Below are positions 32,240 through 40,714 of a stretch of DNA of 64,000 nucleotides, one piece after another. This DNA is from Curtobacterium caseinilyticum. GTDB lineage: Bacteria > Actinomycetota > Actinomycetes > Actinomycetales > Microbacteriaceae. A program made the position numbers and the translations under genes. The stretch lies in NCBI RefSeq assembly GCF_030363035.1, contig NZ_JAUCMN010000001.1, positions 434,001-498,000 on the forward strand. Reading direction: 5' to 3'. How positions within the stretch are numbered: position 1 is the first letter of the stretch; every line of letters starts with the position of its first letter. A model generated the notes under the pieces. It worked only from the letters and a program-made list of their open reading frames with translations, was not told where the DNA came from and ran no database searches.

Positions 32240-33073
32240 CTACTTCTTCTTGTCCTTCTTCTTGCCCGACTTCTTCTTGCCCGACTTCTTCGCGTCGGAC
32301 TTCTTCTTGTCGTGCTTCTTCTTGTCGTGCTTCTTCTCGTCGTGCTTCTTCTCGTCGTGCTTCTTCTTGCCCGACTCCTCCGTGCCCGACTCATCGTCGG
32401 ACTGCCCCGCGTCGGACTGCTCCTCATCGTCCGACTGCTCCTCCGCTCGGGGAGCGCGCACGCCGGAGGGTGCGAGACCCTCGGCGGGCTCGACCACCAC
32501 GGCGCTCCCGGACTCTGCGAACACCTCGACGGGCTGCTCGTCGACGACGGGTGCCAGCGCGTCCTCGACCCGCTCGACCACCAGCTCGGCGCCGTCCTCG
32601 GCGAGCCGCAGCAGCGCCTGCGCCGCACGGACCTTCGTGGTGGTCCTGCGCGCCAGGACGTCCGCGCGCGCTCCCTCGAGGAACGAGCGGAGAGAACGCT
32701 CGACGGTGGAGCGCCCCCGCGGAGCGGACCGGTCGAGGCGGTCGAGTTCCCCCGCGATCCCGGCGACGTCGTCCGCGACCTCCTCGTCGCGCACCGATGC
32801 CACGAGTGCCGCGACGGCCGCAGCCGCCCGCTCCACCTCGGCGGAGTCCTGGTCGAGCACGACGAGCATCTCGAAGACGTCGCCGTACGACACCGTCTCG
32901 AGTCGCACCGGCTCGGCGGTCCGGCCACGCAGCACCAAGCGCTCGTCCGGCGTGGGCAGCCACGCGACCACGGCCGCGACGGTCGCGACGGAGCCGACCA
33001 TCCGCTCGTACTCCGCCAACCCCAGACGGTCCTGCTCGCGCAGACGGACTCGGATCGCGATCTCCTGCACCAC
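32240..33073 (-). CDS. Unknown protein with acidic linker and lysine-rich repeat tail
   Basis: A 277-residue protein I do not recognise. Residues 1-190 look like a soluble, mainly helical domain (QEIAIRVRLREQDRLGLAEYE start). Residues about 205-235 are acidic (EEQSDDEEQSDAGQSDDES). The last 45 are tandem pentapeptides such as HDEKK, HDKKK and SGKKK, ending KKKDKKK. Such tails often bind nucleic acid, ribosomes or the cell wall. The start is a GTG at 33073 (33070 is the alternative) with AGAGG 6 nt upstream. It follows ssrA on the same strand but beyond a terminator. Confidence 0.6.
   Translation of the reverse strand: MVQEIAIRVRLREQDRLGLAEYERMVGSVATVAAVVAWLPTPDERLVLRGRTAEPVRLETVSYGDVFEMLVVLDQDSAEVERAAAAVAALVASVRDEEVADDVAGIAGELDRLDRSAPRGRSTVERSLRSFLEGARADVLARRTTTKVRAAQALLRLAEDGAELVVERVEDALAPVVDEQPVEVFAESGSAVVVEPAEGLAPSGVRAPRAEEQSDDEEQSDAGQSDDESGTEESGKKKHDEKKHDEKKHDKKKHDKKKSDAKKSGKKKSGKKKDKKK
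32256..32375. repeat. 15-bp in-frame tandem repeats encoding the lysine tail
   Basis: Eight 15-bp units of TTCTTCTTG-type sequence (minus-strand AAG codons) begin at 32256, 32271, 32286, 32301, 32316, 32331, 32346 and 32361. Units at 32301/32316 are identical, as are 32331/32346. Nearly all lysines use AAG. Confidence 0.85.
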
Positions 33074-33157
33074 GTGTGGCCTCTCGTTCGGGAACGACAC
33101 GGGCTGGTCCCGCACCTGACCCGGACAGTAGTCCTCGAGACCCCCGGCAACAGCAAA

Positions 33158-33192
33158 CGCCCCGCCGACGTCCAGGGGACGACGACGGGGCG
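33158..33192 (-). terminator. ssrA terminator
   Basis: Arms 33158-33173 and 33177-33192 pair at 14 of 16 positions. On the minus strand the stem is followed by TTTGCTGTT, a partial T-tract, about 42 bases beyond the tmRNA 3' end. Confidence 0.7.
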
Positions 33193-33233
33193 CTCGGGAG
33201 GCTCTTGCGTGACAGCGGTCCGACGTCCGGCGA

Positions 33234-33611
33234 TGGTGGAGATGGGGGGAATCGAACCCCCGTCCATCGCTGCGGTTCGACGTCTTCTACGGGCGTATCC
33301 GGATGATGCGTTCTGCTCGGCCCCGTCCTTTGCTACCGGCTTCTAGGACGACGGGCCCAGTCTCAGTGCAAGTCCCGCACGGCCCTGAGGCGCAACCGTG
33401 CAGCAAGTCCTCTGGATGACGCCGGAACTCAGGTTAGAAGACGATCACCTGGCCGACGGACTTCATGTGCTGGGCTGCTTACGCAGCGAGAGCGAAGTCA
33501 GTGCGCTTGGAATTGGCACTTGTTGTTTTCCACGGATCGTTCACGAGATGACCGTGGGTCCTCGGCCCGCTTCCCGTCGGCACACAGGCAATGTCGAAAC
33601 CGATCATCCCC
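33234..33611 (-). ncRNA. ssrA: Transfer-messenger RNA (tmRNA)
   Basis: A 378-nt tmRNA that rescues stalled ribosomes with SmpB. The 5' end GGGGATGATCGG pairs with the 3' end CATCTCCACCA to make the acceptor stem; the T-arm is GGGGGTTCGAATCCCCC-like (GGGGGTTCGATTCCCCC). The resume codon GCC at 33517 opens the tag ANSKRTDFALAA, ended by TAA at 33479-33481; the LAA tail is the usual degradation signal. CCA is encoded (33234-33236). smpB lies directly upstream on the same strand. I could not place the promoter with confidence. Confidence 0.97.
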
Positions 33612-33730
33612 GTACGGGCCGGAACGTGCGAGCCGCTGTCACGCTGTTGAGTTGCCAATGCTCCGGAAGGGGAGCAGTGCCCCAGCTTAGCGGGGAGTGC
33701 TGGACGATGCCAGCGGCGTTCGCCGACGGC

Positions 33731-34207
33731 TCACTCCCCCAGACGGTTGCGCGACCGCATGGCACGTTCGGCCTCGCGCTTGTCGGTCTTCTCGCGCAGG
33801 GCCTGGCGCTTGTCGAACTCGCGCTTGCCCTTCGCGACCGCGATCTCGACCTTCGCGCGTCCGTCGTGGAAGTAGATCTTCATCGGCACGAGCGTGTAGC
33901 CGCCCTGCGCCGTCTTGTGCGAGATCTTGACGATCTGCTGCTTGTGCAGGAGGAGCTTGCGCTTCCGTCGCGGCGCGTGGTTGTTCCACGTCCCCTCGGT
34001 GTACTCGGGGATGTGGACCGAGTCGAGCCAGGCCTCACCGGCGTCGATGAAGGCGTACCCGTCGACGAGGGACGCGCGCCCCTCGCGGAGGGACTTCACC
34101 TCGGTGCCGGACAGCACCATGCCCGCCTCGTACGTGTCCTCGATCAGGTAGTCGTGGCGCGCGCGACGGTTGGTCGCCACGATCTTCTCGCCGCGTTCCT
34201 TCGCCAT
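33731..34207 (-). CDS. smpB: SsrA-binding protein SmpB
   Basis: A 158-residue tmRNA partner: [45 protein letters not shown] and the C-terminal tail [30 protein letters not shown], which becomes helical in the mRNA channel. ATG 34207 has AAGGGAG 5 nt upstream. It has its own promoter (TAGGCT at 34261-34266) after the ftsX terminator, with a leader of about 47 nt containing a CCGGGG/CCCCGG-type stem. Confidence 0.96.
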   Translation of the reverse strand: MAKERGEKIVATNRRARHDYLIEDTYEAGMVLSGTEVKSLREGRASLVDGYAFIDAGEAWLDSVHIPEYTEGTWNNHAPRRKRKLLLHKQQIVKISHKTAQGGYTLVPMKIYFHDGRAKVEIAVAKGKREFDKRQALREKTDKREAERAMRSRNRLGE

Positions 34208-34260
34208 GGTGACTCCCTTCGTTCCGGGGATGACCCCGGTACTGCGCTGCGCAGCCCTAC

Positions 34261-34266
34261 AGCCTA
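34261..34266 (-). promoter_or_regulatory. -10 box TAGGCT for smpB
   Basis: On the minus strand TAGGCT lies 53 nt before ATG 34207, which, unlike most first genes here, has a proper Shine-Dalgarno. Confidence 0.45.
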
Positions 34267-34272
34267 GTGAAC

Positions 34273-34315
34273 ACGACGACCGCGGCGCACCTTCCCGGCG
34301 TGCCGCGGTCGTCGT
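34273..34315 (-). terminator. Terminator of ftsEX
   Basis: Exact 14-base arms ACGACGACCGCGGC (34273-34286) and its complement (34302-34315), just beyond the ftsX stop. Confidence 0.75.
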
Positions 34316-34322
34316 CGACCGG

Positions 34323-35237
34323 TCAGACCCGCAGGTACCGACGGATCGCGATGAACGCGGACACCCCGGCCAGGAGCACACCGATGACGATCACCGCTGG
34401 TACGACGACAGCCGCGTCCCCCATGCCGATGAAGGCCGTGCCGGAGAACCGCTGCGCCAGGTAGTTCCGGACGAAGAACCAGACCACGGCGACGATGGCA
34501 CCGCCGGCCAGCACCGCCCCGATGGCTGCAGCGATCACGCCCTCGAGCACGAACGGCGTCTGGATGAACCGGTTCGACGCACCCACCAGGCGCATGATGC
34601 CGAGCTCCCGCCGACGGCTGAACGCCGACAGTCGGATCGTCGTCGCGATGAGGAGCACTGCGGCCACGAGCATCAGCGACGCGATGCCGATCGCCGTGTA
34701 CGACGACGCGTTGAGCAGGTTGAAGATCGGCTGCAGGTACCCGCGCTGGTCGACGACGCTCTGCACGCCGGCGACCTTCGACAGGCTCTCGACGAGCACG
34801 TCGGCCTGCGAGGGGTTCTTCAGGTTCACCCAGAAGGTCTCGTTGAGGTACTCGGGCTTCACGAACTCCGTGGCGGGCGAGTCCTTGAACTGCTGCTTGA
34901 AGCGGGTGAACGCCTGGTCCTGGTCCTCGTAGTACGTCTTCTCGATGTACGGCTTCAGCGTCGACGACTCGAGCTGCGCCTGGACCTGCTCGCGCTGGTC
35001 CTCGGTCGCCTTCGCACCCGTGCAGTTGCCCGTGGTGTCGGTGTCGGTGCAGAGGTAGACGGCGACCTGCGCGCGGTCGTACCAGTACCCCTTCATCTGG
35101 TTGATCTGCATCTGCAGCAGGATCGCGGTGCCCACGAAGGTCAGCGAGATGAAGGTGACGAGGACGACGGACACGACCATCGACGCGTTGCGACGGAGGC
35201 CCGAGCCGACCTCGGACATGACCAGACCGAGCCTCAT
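34323..35237 (-). CDS. ftsX: Cell-division permease FtsX
   Basis: A 304-residue permease with four transmembrane segments: one near residues 20-42, an extracellular domain of about 125 residues (with a probable disulfide pair in [11 protein letters not shown]), then three at about 170-300. FtsEX uses ATP to switch on cell-wall hydrolases (RipC-type in actinobacteria) during division. The ATG overlaps the ftsE stop as ATGA (35234-35237). The usual order prfB-ftsE-ftsX-smpB is kept. Confidence 0.95.
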   Translation of the reverse strand: MRLGLVMSEVGSGLRRNASMVVSVVLVTFISLTFVGTAILLQMQINQMKGYWYDRAQVAVYLCTDTDTTGNCTGAKATEDQREQVQAQLESSTLKPYIEKTYYEDQDQAFTRFKQQFKDSPATEFVKPEYLNETFWVNLKNPSQADVLVESLSKVAGVQSVVDQRGYLQPIFNLLNASSYTAIGIASLMLVAAVLLIATTIRLSAFSRRRELGIMRLVGASNRFIQTPFVLEGVIAAAIGAVLAGGAIVAVVWFFVRNYLAQRFSGTAFIGMGDAAVVVPAVIVIGVLLAGVSAFIAIRRYLRV

Positions 35238-35992
35238 CGGATGAGCCCCGGGATGGTCTGGATGCCGGTGGTGTTCGAGACACCGCCGCCGCGCTGGATC
35301 GGCAGGGCCTGCGTCTGGTACCCGCCGGACTGCTCGTCACGGAGGACCGTGCCGTTCGACAGCTCGATCACCCGGCGCTGCATCTGGTTCACGATGCTGG
35401 CGTCGTGCGTCGCCATGAGCACGGTCGTGCCTCCCTGGTTGATGCGCTCGAGGAGCGCCATGATGCCGGCCGAGGTCGTCGGGTCGAGGTTGCCGGTGGG
35501 CTCGTCGGCCAGCAGGATCGCCGGCTTGTTGACGACCGCGCGGGCGATCGCGACGCGCTGCTGCTCACCACCGGAGAGCTCGTGCGGCATGCGTGTGGCC
35601 TTGCCTGCCAGGCCGACGAGCTTGAGCACGTCGGTGACGGCCTCGCTGATGAACCCCTTGCTCTTGCCGATCACCTGGAGCGAGAACGCGACGTTGTCGA
35701 AGACGTTCTTGTTGGGCAGCAGACGGAAGTCCTGGAAGACCACACCCAGGTTGCGGCGGAAGTACGGGACCTTGCGCGACGAGAGCGCGCCGAGGCGCTG
35801 CCCGAGCACGTGGATCTGACCCCGCGAGGGCTTCTCCTCCTTGAGCACGAGGCGCAGGAAGCTCGACTTGCCGGAGCCGGACGCGCCGACGAGGAAGACG
35901 AACTCACCCTTGAGGATCTCGAGGGAGACGTCGTCGAGCGCAGGACTCGGGTTGCCCGAGTAGACCTTGGTGACCTGGTCGAATTTGATCAT
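35234..35992 (-). CDS. ftsE: Cell-division ATP-binding protein FtsE
   Basis: A 252-residue ABC ATPase. Walker [11 protein letters not shown]-loop VFQDFRLLP, signature [14 protein letters not shown], Walker [13 protein letters not shown] and H-loop ATHD are complete. The last 25 residues ([14 protein letters not shown] onward) form an extension common in actinobacteria. Works with FtsX at the division septum. ATG 35992 lies 9 nt behind TACCCT, with TTGACT 16 nt further up. Confidence 0.96.
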   Translation of the reverse strand: MIKFDQVTKVYSGNPSPALDDVSLEILKGEFVFLVGASGSGKSSFLRLVLKEEKPSRGQIHVLGQRLGALSSRKVPYFRRNLGVVFQDFRLLPNKNVFDNVAFSLQVIGKSKGFISEAVTDVLKLVGLAGKATRMPHELSGGEQQRVAIARAVVNKPAILLADEPTGNLDPTTSAGIMALLERINQGGTTVLMATHDASIVNQMQRRVIELSNGTVLRDEQSGGYQTQALPIQRGGGVSNTTGIQTIPGLIR

Positions 35993-36001
35993 GACCGGAT
36001 C

Positions 36002-36029
36002 AGGGTAGGTCGGGCCGGCCGGAAGTCAA
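36002..36029 (-). promoter_or_regulatory. ftsEX promoter TTGACT-N16-TACCCT
   Basis: On the minus strand -35 TTGACT is 36029-36024 and -10 TACCCT 36007-36002, 9 nt before the ftsE ATG. This is the best full sigma-70-type promoter in the window. Confidence 0.65.
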
Positions 36030-36064
36030 CCGAGGCGCGCGGCTCAGCTCCCCCGCGAGGACGC

Positions 36065-37174
36065 TCAGGAATCGTCGCCCTGCTTGCGCCACCGGATGCC
36101 CGCGTTGATGAAGCCGTCGAGGTCGCCGTCGAAGACCGCCGACGGGTTGTTGACCTCGTACTCGCTCCGGAGGTCCTTCACCATCTGGTACGGCGCGAGG
36201 ACGTACGAGCGGATCTGGTCGCCCCAGCTCGCCGTGATGTTGCCGGCGAGCTCCTTCTTCTTCGCGTTCTCCTCCTCCTTCTTCAGGAGCAGCAGGCGCG
36301 ACTGGAGCACGCGCATGGCGGCGGCGCGGTTCTGGATCTGCGACTTCTCGTTCTGCATCGACACGACGGTGCCGGTCGGGATGTGCGTCAGGCGCACGGC
36401 GGAGTCGGTCGTGTTGACGGACTGACCGCCGGGGCCGGACGACCGGAAGACGTCGACGCGGATGTCGTTCTCGGGGATGTCGATCGCGGCGGTCTCCGGC
36501 ATGAGCGGGATCACCTCGACCGCGGCGAAGGACGTCTGGCGCTTGCCCGCGGCGCCGAACGGCGACATGCGGACCAGGCGGTGCGTGCCCGCCTCGACCG
36601 AGAGCGTTCCGAAGGCGTGCGGGGCGTCGACCTCGAAGGTGGCCGACTTGATGCCCGCCTCCTCGGCGTAGGACGTGTCCATCACCGTGGTCTTGTAGCC
36701 GTGCTGTTCGGCGTAGCGCAGGTACATGCGCAGGAGCATCTCGGCGAAGTCGGCGGCGTCGACCCCACCCGCGCCGGCGCGGATGGTGATGACGGCCGGA
36801 CGGTCGTCGTACTCGCCGTCGAGGAGCGTCTGCACCTCGAGGTCGCCCATCGTCTTCTGGATCGCCTTGAGCTCGGCGGCCGCTTCGTCCGCGGACTCCT
36901 GGTCGTCGCCCTCGTTCGCCATCTCGACCAGGACCTCGAGGTCGTCGATGCGCTGCTCGGTGTCCGTGATCCGGCGGAGCTCGGCCTGCTTGTGGGACAG
37001 GGCGCTCGTGACCTCCTGCGCGTGCTCGACGTCGTCCCAGAGGTCCTGGGCTCCCGCCTGCTCGCTGAGGTCGGCGATCTCGCGCTGCAGCCGGTCGACG
37101 TCGACCACCGAGCGGATGTTGCCGAAGGTCTCGCGGAGGGCGGACAGCTGCTCGGTGAAGTCAAGTTCGACCAT
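36065..37174 (-). CDS. prfB: Peptide chain release factor 2
   Basis: A 369-residue release factor reading UGA/UAA. The codon-recognition motif SPF is in [18 protein letters not shown] and the peptidyl-hydrolysis GGQ in [19 protein letters not shown]. It is one continuous frame; the programmed frameshift seen in many prfB genes is absent, as usual in actinobacteria. ATG 37174 is preceded by TAGGAT at 8 nt, with no ribosome site. Confidence 0.96.
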   Translation of the reverse strand: MVELDFTEQLSALRETFGNIRSVVDVDRLQREIADLSEQAGAQDLWDDVEHAQEVTSALSHKQAELRRITDTEQRIDDLEVLVEMANEGDDQESADEAAAELKAIQKTMGDLEVQTLLDGEYDDRPAVITIRAGAGGVDAADFAEMLLRMYLRYAEQHGYKTTVMDTSYAEEAGIKSATFEVDAPHAFGTLSVEAGTHRLVRMSPFGAAGKRQTSFAAVEVIPLMPETAAIDIPENDIRVDVFRSSGPGGQSVNTTDSAVRLTHIPTGTVVSMQNEKSQIQNRAAAMRVLQSRLLLLKKEEENAKKKELAGNITASWGDQIRSYVLAPYQMVKDLRSEYEVNNPSAVFDGDLDGFINAGIRWRKQGDDS

Positions 37175-37182
37175 GGTCCACG

Positions 37183-37188
37183 ATCCTA
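37183..37188 (-). promoter_or_regulatory. -10 box TAGGAT for prfB
   Basis: On the minus strand TAGGAT is 8 nt before ATG 37174. Confidence 0.5.
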
Positions 37189-37282
37189 CCGGTGCGCACC
37201 GCCCGGGAGGCCCGCCCCACCCCACCCTGTGGACCGCCGTCCGGCGGGTGGCCGCTGTGGAGGGACGTGCGGACCGGGTCGA

Positions 37283-38446
37283 TCAGCGTCCGAGCAGCGG
37301 CGCCCGCGACGCCATGCCGGCTGCGCCGGCACGGGCGACCGCCTCGGGCAGGGCCGCCAGGAACGCGTCGACGTCCGCCTCGGTCGACGTGTGCCCGAGC
37401 GTGATCCGCAGTGCACCCCGCGCCTCGTCCTCGTCCAGGCCCATCGCGAGGAGCACGTGCGACGCCTCCGGGACCCCGGCCTGGCACGCCGAGCCGGTCG
37501 ACACGGCGACCCCGGCCGCGTCGAGCAGGAACAGGAGCGAGTCGCCCTCGCAGCCCGGGAAGGTGAAGTGCGCGTTGCCGGGCAGCCGGTCGACCGGGTC
37601 GCCCATGAGCACCGCAGTGGGCACGGCCTCGCGCACGCCGGCGACCAGGCGGTCGCGCAGCGCCGACGCGTCGTGCAGCCCGGCGTCGGCCGCCACCCCG
37701 AAGGCCGCCGCGGCGGGGGCGTCCTGCGTCCCGCTGCGCACCTGCCGCTGCTGACCGCCACCGTGCAGGAGCGGCTCGACGGTGGTCCGTCGACCGAGCA
37801 CCAGCGCGCCGATCCCGACCGGACCGCCGATCTTGTGCGCGGAGACGCTGAGCGCGTCGAGACCGGAGGCCGCGAAGGACACCGGGACCTGCCCGTAGGC
37901 GGCGACCGCGTCGCTGTGCACGGGCACGCCCGCGGCGTGCGCGAGCTCGACGATCCGGGTGACCGGCTGCAGGGTGCCGACCTCGTTGTTTGCCCAGAGG
38001 AACGTGACCAGGGCGACGTCCGTGGCGTCGGCGAGCCGTGCCTCCAGGCCGGCGAGGTCCACGCGACCCTGCGCGTCCAGCGGGACCACGTCGACGACCG
38101 CGCCCTCGTGGCGCTCGAGCCACTCGACGGTGTCGACGGTGGCGTGGTGCTCCCCCGCGGGCACGACGATGCGGGGTCGGCGCCGGTCCTGCTGGCGCGC
38201 CCAGTAGATGCCCTTGATCGCGAGGTTGATGCTCTCGGTGCCGCCGGAGGTGAAGACGACCTCGACCGGTTCGGCGTCGAGCGACCGGGCGACGGCGGCG
38301 CGGCCGTCCTCGAGCAGCATCTTCGCCCGCTGCCCGGCGCTGTGGATCGACGACGGGTTGCCGACGGTCGCGAGCGCGTCGGTGAAGGCGGCGAGCGCCT
38401 CGGGCCGGACGGGCGTCGTCGCGGCGTGGTCGAGGTAGACCGACAT
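37283..38446 (-). CDS. Cysteine desulfurase, NifS/IscS family
   Basis: A 387-residue PLP enzyme that takes sulfur from cysteine for Fe-S clusters or tRNA thiolation. Marks: YLDHAATTPVRPEAL, FTSGGTESINLAIKG, WANNEVGTLQPV, Schiff-base lysine in SVSAHKIGGPVGIG, and the active-site cysteine in STGSACQAGVPEASHVL. It is a group I (NifS/IscS) type by the cysteine loop. In many actinobacteria mnmA follows; here no such gene is in the window. GGAGG lies 7 nt before ATG 38446. Confidence 0.92.
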   Translation of the reverse strand: MSVYLDHAATTPVRPEALAAFTDALATVGNPSSIHSAGQRAKMLLEDGRAAVARSLDAEPVEVVFTSGGTESINLAIKGIYWARQQDRRRPRIVVPAGEHHATVDTVEWLERHEGAVVDVVPLDAQGRVDLAGLEARLADATDVALVTFLWANNEVGTLQPVTRIVELAHAAGVPVHSDAVAAYGQVPVSFAASGLDALSVSAHKIGGPVGIGALVLGRRTTVEPLLHGGGQQRQVRSGTQDAPAAAAFGVAADAGLHDASALRDRLVAGVREAVPTAVLMGDPVDRLPGNAHFTFPGCEGDSLLFLLDAAGVAVSTGSACQAGVPEASHVLLAMGLDEDEARGALRITLGHTSTEADVDAFLAALPEAVARAGAAGMASRAPLLGR

Positions 38447-38474
38447 GACTGCACCTCCGTCGTCGAGCGTCCCC

Positions 38475-38480
38475 AGGATA
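38475..38480 (-). promoter_or_regulatory. -10 box TATCCT for the cysteine desulfurase gene
   Basis: On the minus strand TATCCT lies 28 nt before ATG 38446, leaving a short leader that holds the GGAGG site. It is 14 bases from the divergent glgX box. Confidence 0.45.
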
Positions 38481-38494
38481 GCCGCGGGTCCTCG

Positions 38495-38500
38495 TACCCT
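38495..38500 (+). promoter_or_regulatory. -10 box TACCCT for glgX
   Basis: TACCCT is 7 nt before ATG 38508; leaderless start predicted. Confidence 0.5.
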
Positions 38501-38507
38501 GGTCGTC

Positions 38508-40565
38508 ATGCACCGCACCGCGACCGACGAGACCCCCGGCTTCCGCCTCGGCGACGGCACGCCCCGGTTCTCGGTGCGGTCCGCGGCCGCGACCGGAGTG
38601 ACCCTGGTGGTCGTGCACGACGACGGTTCGACGACCGGGTACCCGCTCGAGCGGGAGCCGGGGACCGATCGGTGGGCCGCCGCGACGCCGGGTGTCCGTG
38701 CCGGCGATCGCTACCACCTGCTCGCCGACGGCCCCGAGGGCCCGCGGCACGACTTCGACCCGACGCGGGCCCTGCTCGACCCGGCCGCCCGCGGCATCGT
38801 GCCCGTCGACCCCGTCGGCGGGGACGAGGCCGCGCCGCGCTGGACGAGCGTGGTCGTCGACGAGGCGTTCGACTGGGGTGACGTCCGGAAGCCCGACGTC
38901 CCGCTCGACCGCGTCGTCGTGTACGAGGCGAACGTCCGCACGCTGACCGCGGCCAACCCTGCGGTGCCCGAGCACCTGCGCGGGACGTACGCCGGCGTCG
39001 CGCACCCGAGCACGATCGCGCACCTGCGCCGGATCGGTGTGACCACGCTCGAGCTGCTGCCCGTGCACGCGTTCGACACCGAGGCGTGGTTGCGCGCCGC
39101 CGGACGGGAGAACGCCTGGGGCTACAACACGCTCGGCTTCTGCGCGCCGCACGCCGCGTACGCCTCAGCCGAGGCCCGGGCAGCCGGCGCCTCGGCCGTC
39201 CTGCGTGAGTTCAAGGGCATGGTGCGGCTGTTGCACGAGGCCGGCATCCAGGTGGTGCTCGACGTCGTCTACAACCACACGGCAGAGGAGGGCCTCGGCG
39301 GGCCGACGACGTCGCTCCGCGGGCTCGACGGGGCAGACCGCTACCGGTGGACCGCGGACGGCACGTCCTACTACGACACGACGGGCTGCGGCAACACGCT
39401 CGACACCTCGGTCGAGGCGACCGCCGACCTGGTCCTCGACAGCCTCCGCTACTGGGCCCGCGAGGTCCAGGTCGACGGCTTCCGCTTCGACCTGATGGCC
39501 GCGCTCGCGCGGGACGAGCGCCACGCGTTCGACCCGGGGCACCCGCTGCTCGAGCGGATCCGCCGGCACCCGGACCTGCAGGACGTGCTGGTCGTCGCCG
39601 AGCCCTGGGACGTCGGCCCGGACGGCTGGCGGACCGGTGCGTTCGGCGTCGGCACGAGCGAGTGGAACGACGGGTTCCGGAACACCGTGCGGCAGTTCTG
39701 GTTGACCGACATCGCCGAGGAACGCCGGAACGGCACCCCGCACGCGGGCATCGGACGGCTCGCCGACGCCCTGACCGGCTCGCGCAGCACCTTCGGGCAG
39801 GACCGCGGACCGCTCGCGAGCATCAACTTCGTCACGGCCCACGACGGCTTCACCCTGCTCGACCTGGTGTCGTACGACCGGAAGCACAACGACGCGAACG
39901 GCGAGGACGGCCGCGACGGGTCCGACGACAACCGCTCGTTCAACCACGGGATCGAGGGGGACACGGCCGACCGGGGCGTGCGGGCCTCGCGCGGCCGGTC
40001 GATGCGGAACCTCGTGGGGACGCTGCTGCTGTCGGCGGGTGTGCCGATGCTCACCGCAGGCGACGAGCGGAGCCGCACCCAGCACGGCAACAACAACGCC
40101 TACGTGGTGTCCGGTGACCTGACGCCGGTCGACTGGAGCGACGACGAGGACGCCGAGGCCATGACCGAGGTCGTCGCCGCGCTCACCCGACTCCGCGCGG
40201 CGCACCCCGCACTGCGGCCGACCCGGTTCGGTGCCGAGGGGCGCGAGACGCCCGGGGCGACCCGCATGTCCTGGTACGGGCCGGACGGCCAGCCGATGAC
40301 GCCGGAGGGCTGGGACCAGCCGATCCACCGCGTGGTGCAGTACTTCGCCGAGTCGACGCCGGAGCACGAGCCGTTCGACCGGGTGCTCGTCGTGGTGCAC
40401 GGCAGCGGCCGGACGCGGGACCTGACGCTGCCGGTGCGGCAGGACGTGCTCGGGTACCGGCTGGCGTGGTCGAGCGAGAAGCACCGCGACCACGAGCGGC
40501 TCCGACCGGGCGGGCAGGTCTTCACGGCCTACGGCCCGGGCATCCACGTCTTCGAGGTCGCGTAG
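38508..40565 (+). CDS. glgX: Glycogen debranching enzyme GlgX
   Basis: A 685-residue GH13 isoamylase-type enzyme. An N-terminal CBM48-like domain (1-125) is followed by the barrel: VVYEANVRTLT, LDVVYNHTAEEG, the nucleophile region VDGFRFDLMAALARD, acid/base VVAEPWDVGPDGW, and NFVTAHDGFTLLDLVSYDRKHNDANGE. It hydrolyses alpha-1,6 branches of glycogen. It is 30-60 residues shorter than many homologues, mainly at the N-terminus. It precedes glgE-glgB with a 149-bp gap, so it is probably a separate transcript. Confidence 0.93.
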   Translation: MHRTATDETPGFRLGDGTPRFSVRSAAATGVTLVVVHDDGSTTGYPLEREPGTDRWAAATPGVRAGDRYHLLADGPEGPRHDFDPTRALLDPAARGIVPVDPVGGDEAAPRWTSVVVDEAFDWGDVRKPDVPLDRVVVYEANVRTLTAANPAVPEHLRGTYAGVAHPSTIAHLRRIGVTTLELLPVHAFDTEAWLRAAGRENAWGYNTLGFCAPHAAYASAEARAAGASAVLREFKGMVRLLHEAGIQVVLDVVYNHTAEEGLGGPTTSLRGLDGADRYRWTADGTSYYDTTGCGNTLDTSVEATADLVLDSLRYWAREVQVDGFRFDLMAALARDERHAFDPGHPLLERIRRHPDLQDVLVVAEPWDVGPDGWRTGAFGVGTSEWNDGFRNTVRQFWLTDIAEERRNGTPHAGIGRLADALTGSRSTFGQDRGPLASINFVTAHDGFTLLDLVSYDRKHNDANGEDGRDGSDDNRSFNHGIEGDTADRGVRASRGRSMRNLVGTLLLSAGVPMLTAGDERSRTQHGNNNAYVVSGDLTPVDWSDDEDAEAMTEVVAALTRLRAAHPALRPTRFGAEGRETPGATRMSWYGPDGQPMTPEGWDQPIHRVVQYFAESTPEHEPFDRVLVVVHGSGRTRDLTLPVRQDVLGYRLAWSSEKHRDHERLRPGGQVFTAYGPGIHVFEVA

Positions 40566-40664
40566 GGCGCACCGCGGGGGGCGACGCGGGTGCGGGTGCG
40601 GGGGCGGTCGCCGACGCTCCTCACCGTCCTGCACAGGCCGCTCGGCACGCCCGGCGGTGCACAG

Positions 40665-40676
40665 GGAACGCGTTCC
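40665..40676 (+). promoter_or_regulatory. 12-bp palindrome GGAACGCGTTCC upstream of glgE
   Basis: A perfect dyad with a central CG, the form typical of LacI/GalR-family operators, 25 bases before the glgE -10 box and just upstream of the -35 position. Confidence 0.45.
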
Positions 40677-40701
40677 GGAGAACGCGGACGCGCCAGCCGG
40701 G

Positions 40702-40707
40702 TAGCGT
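40702..40707 (+). promoter_or_regulatory. -10 box TAGCGT for glgE-glgB
   Basis: TAGCGT is 7 nt before GTG 40715; leaderless start predicted. Confidence 0.5.
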
Positions 40708-40714
40708 CACCTCC

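Noticed and set aside
32051..33346. Long open frames on the plus strand opposite the lysine-tailed gene and ssrA
   Set aside because: They are read-through of a high-GC complement, full of Ser/Arg/Leu runs, lack start signals and run into the tmRNA.
33612..33730. Promoter for ssrA
   Set aside because: TTGGCA and TGACAG are present but no -10 at a fitting distance from the 5' end, so no call was made.
36065..37174. Programmed frameshift in prfB
   Set aside because: The gene is one open frame with no internal UGA near the start.
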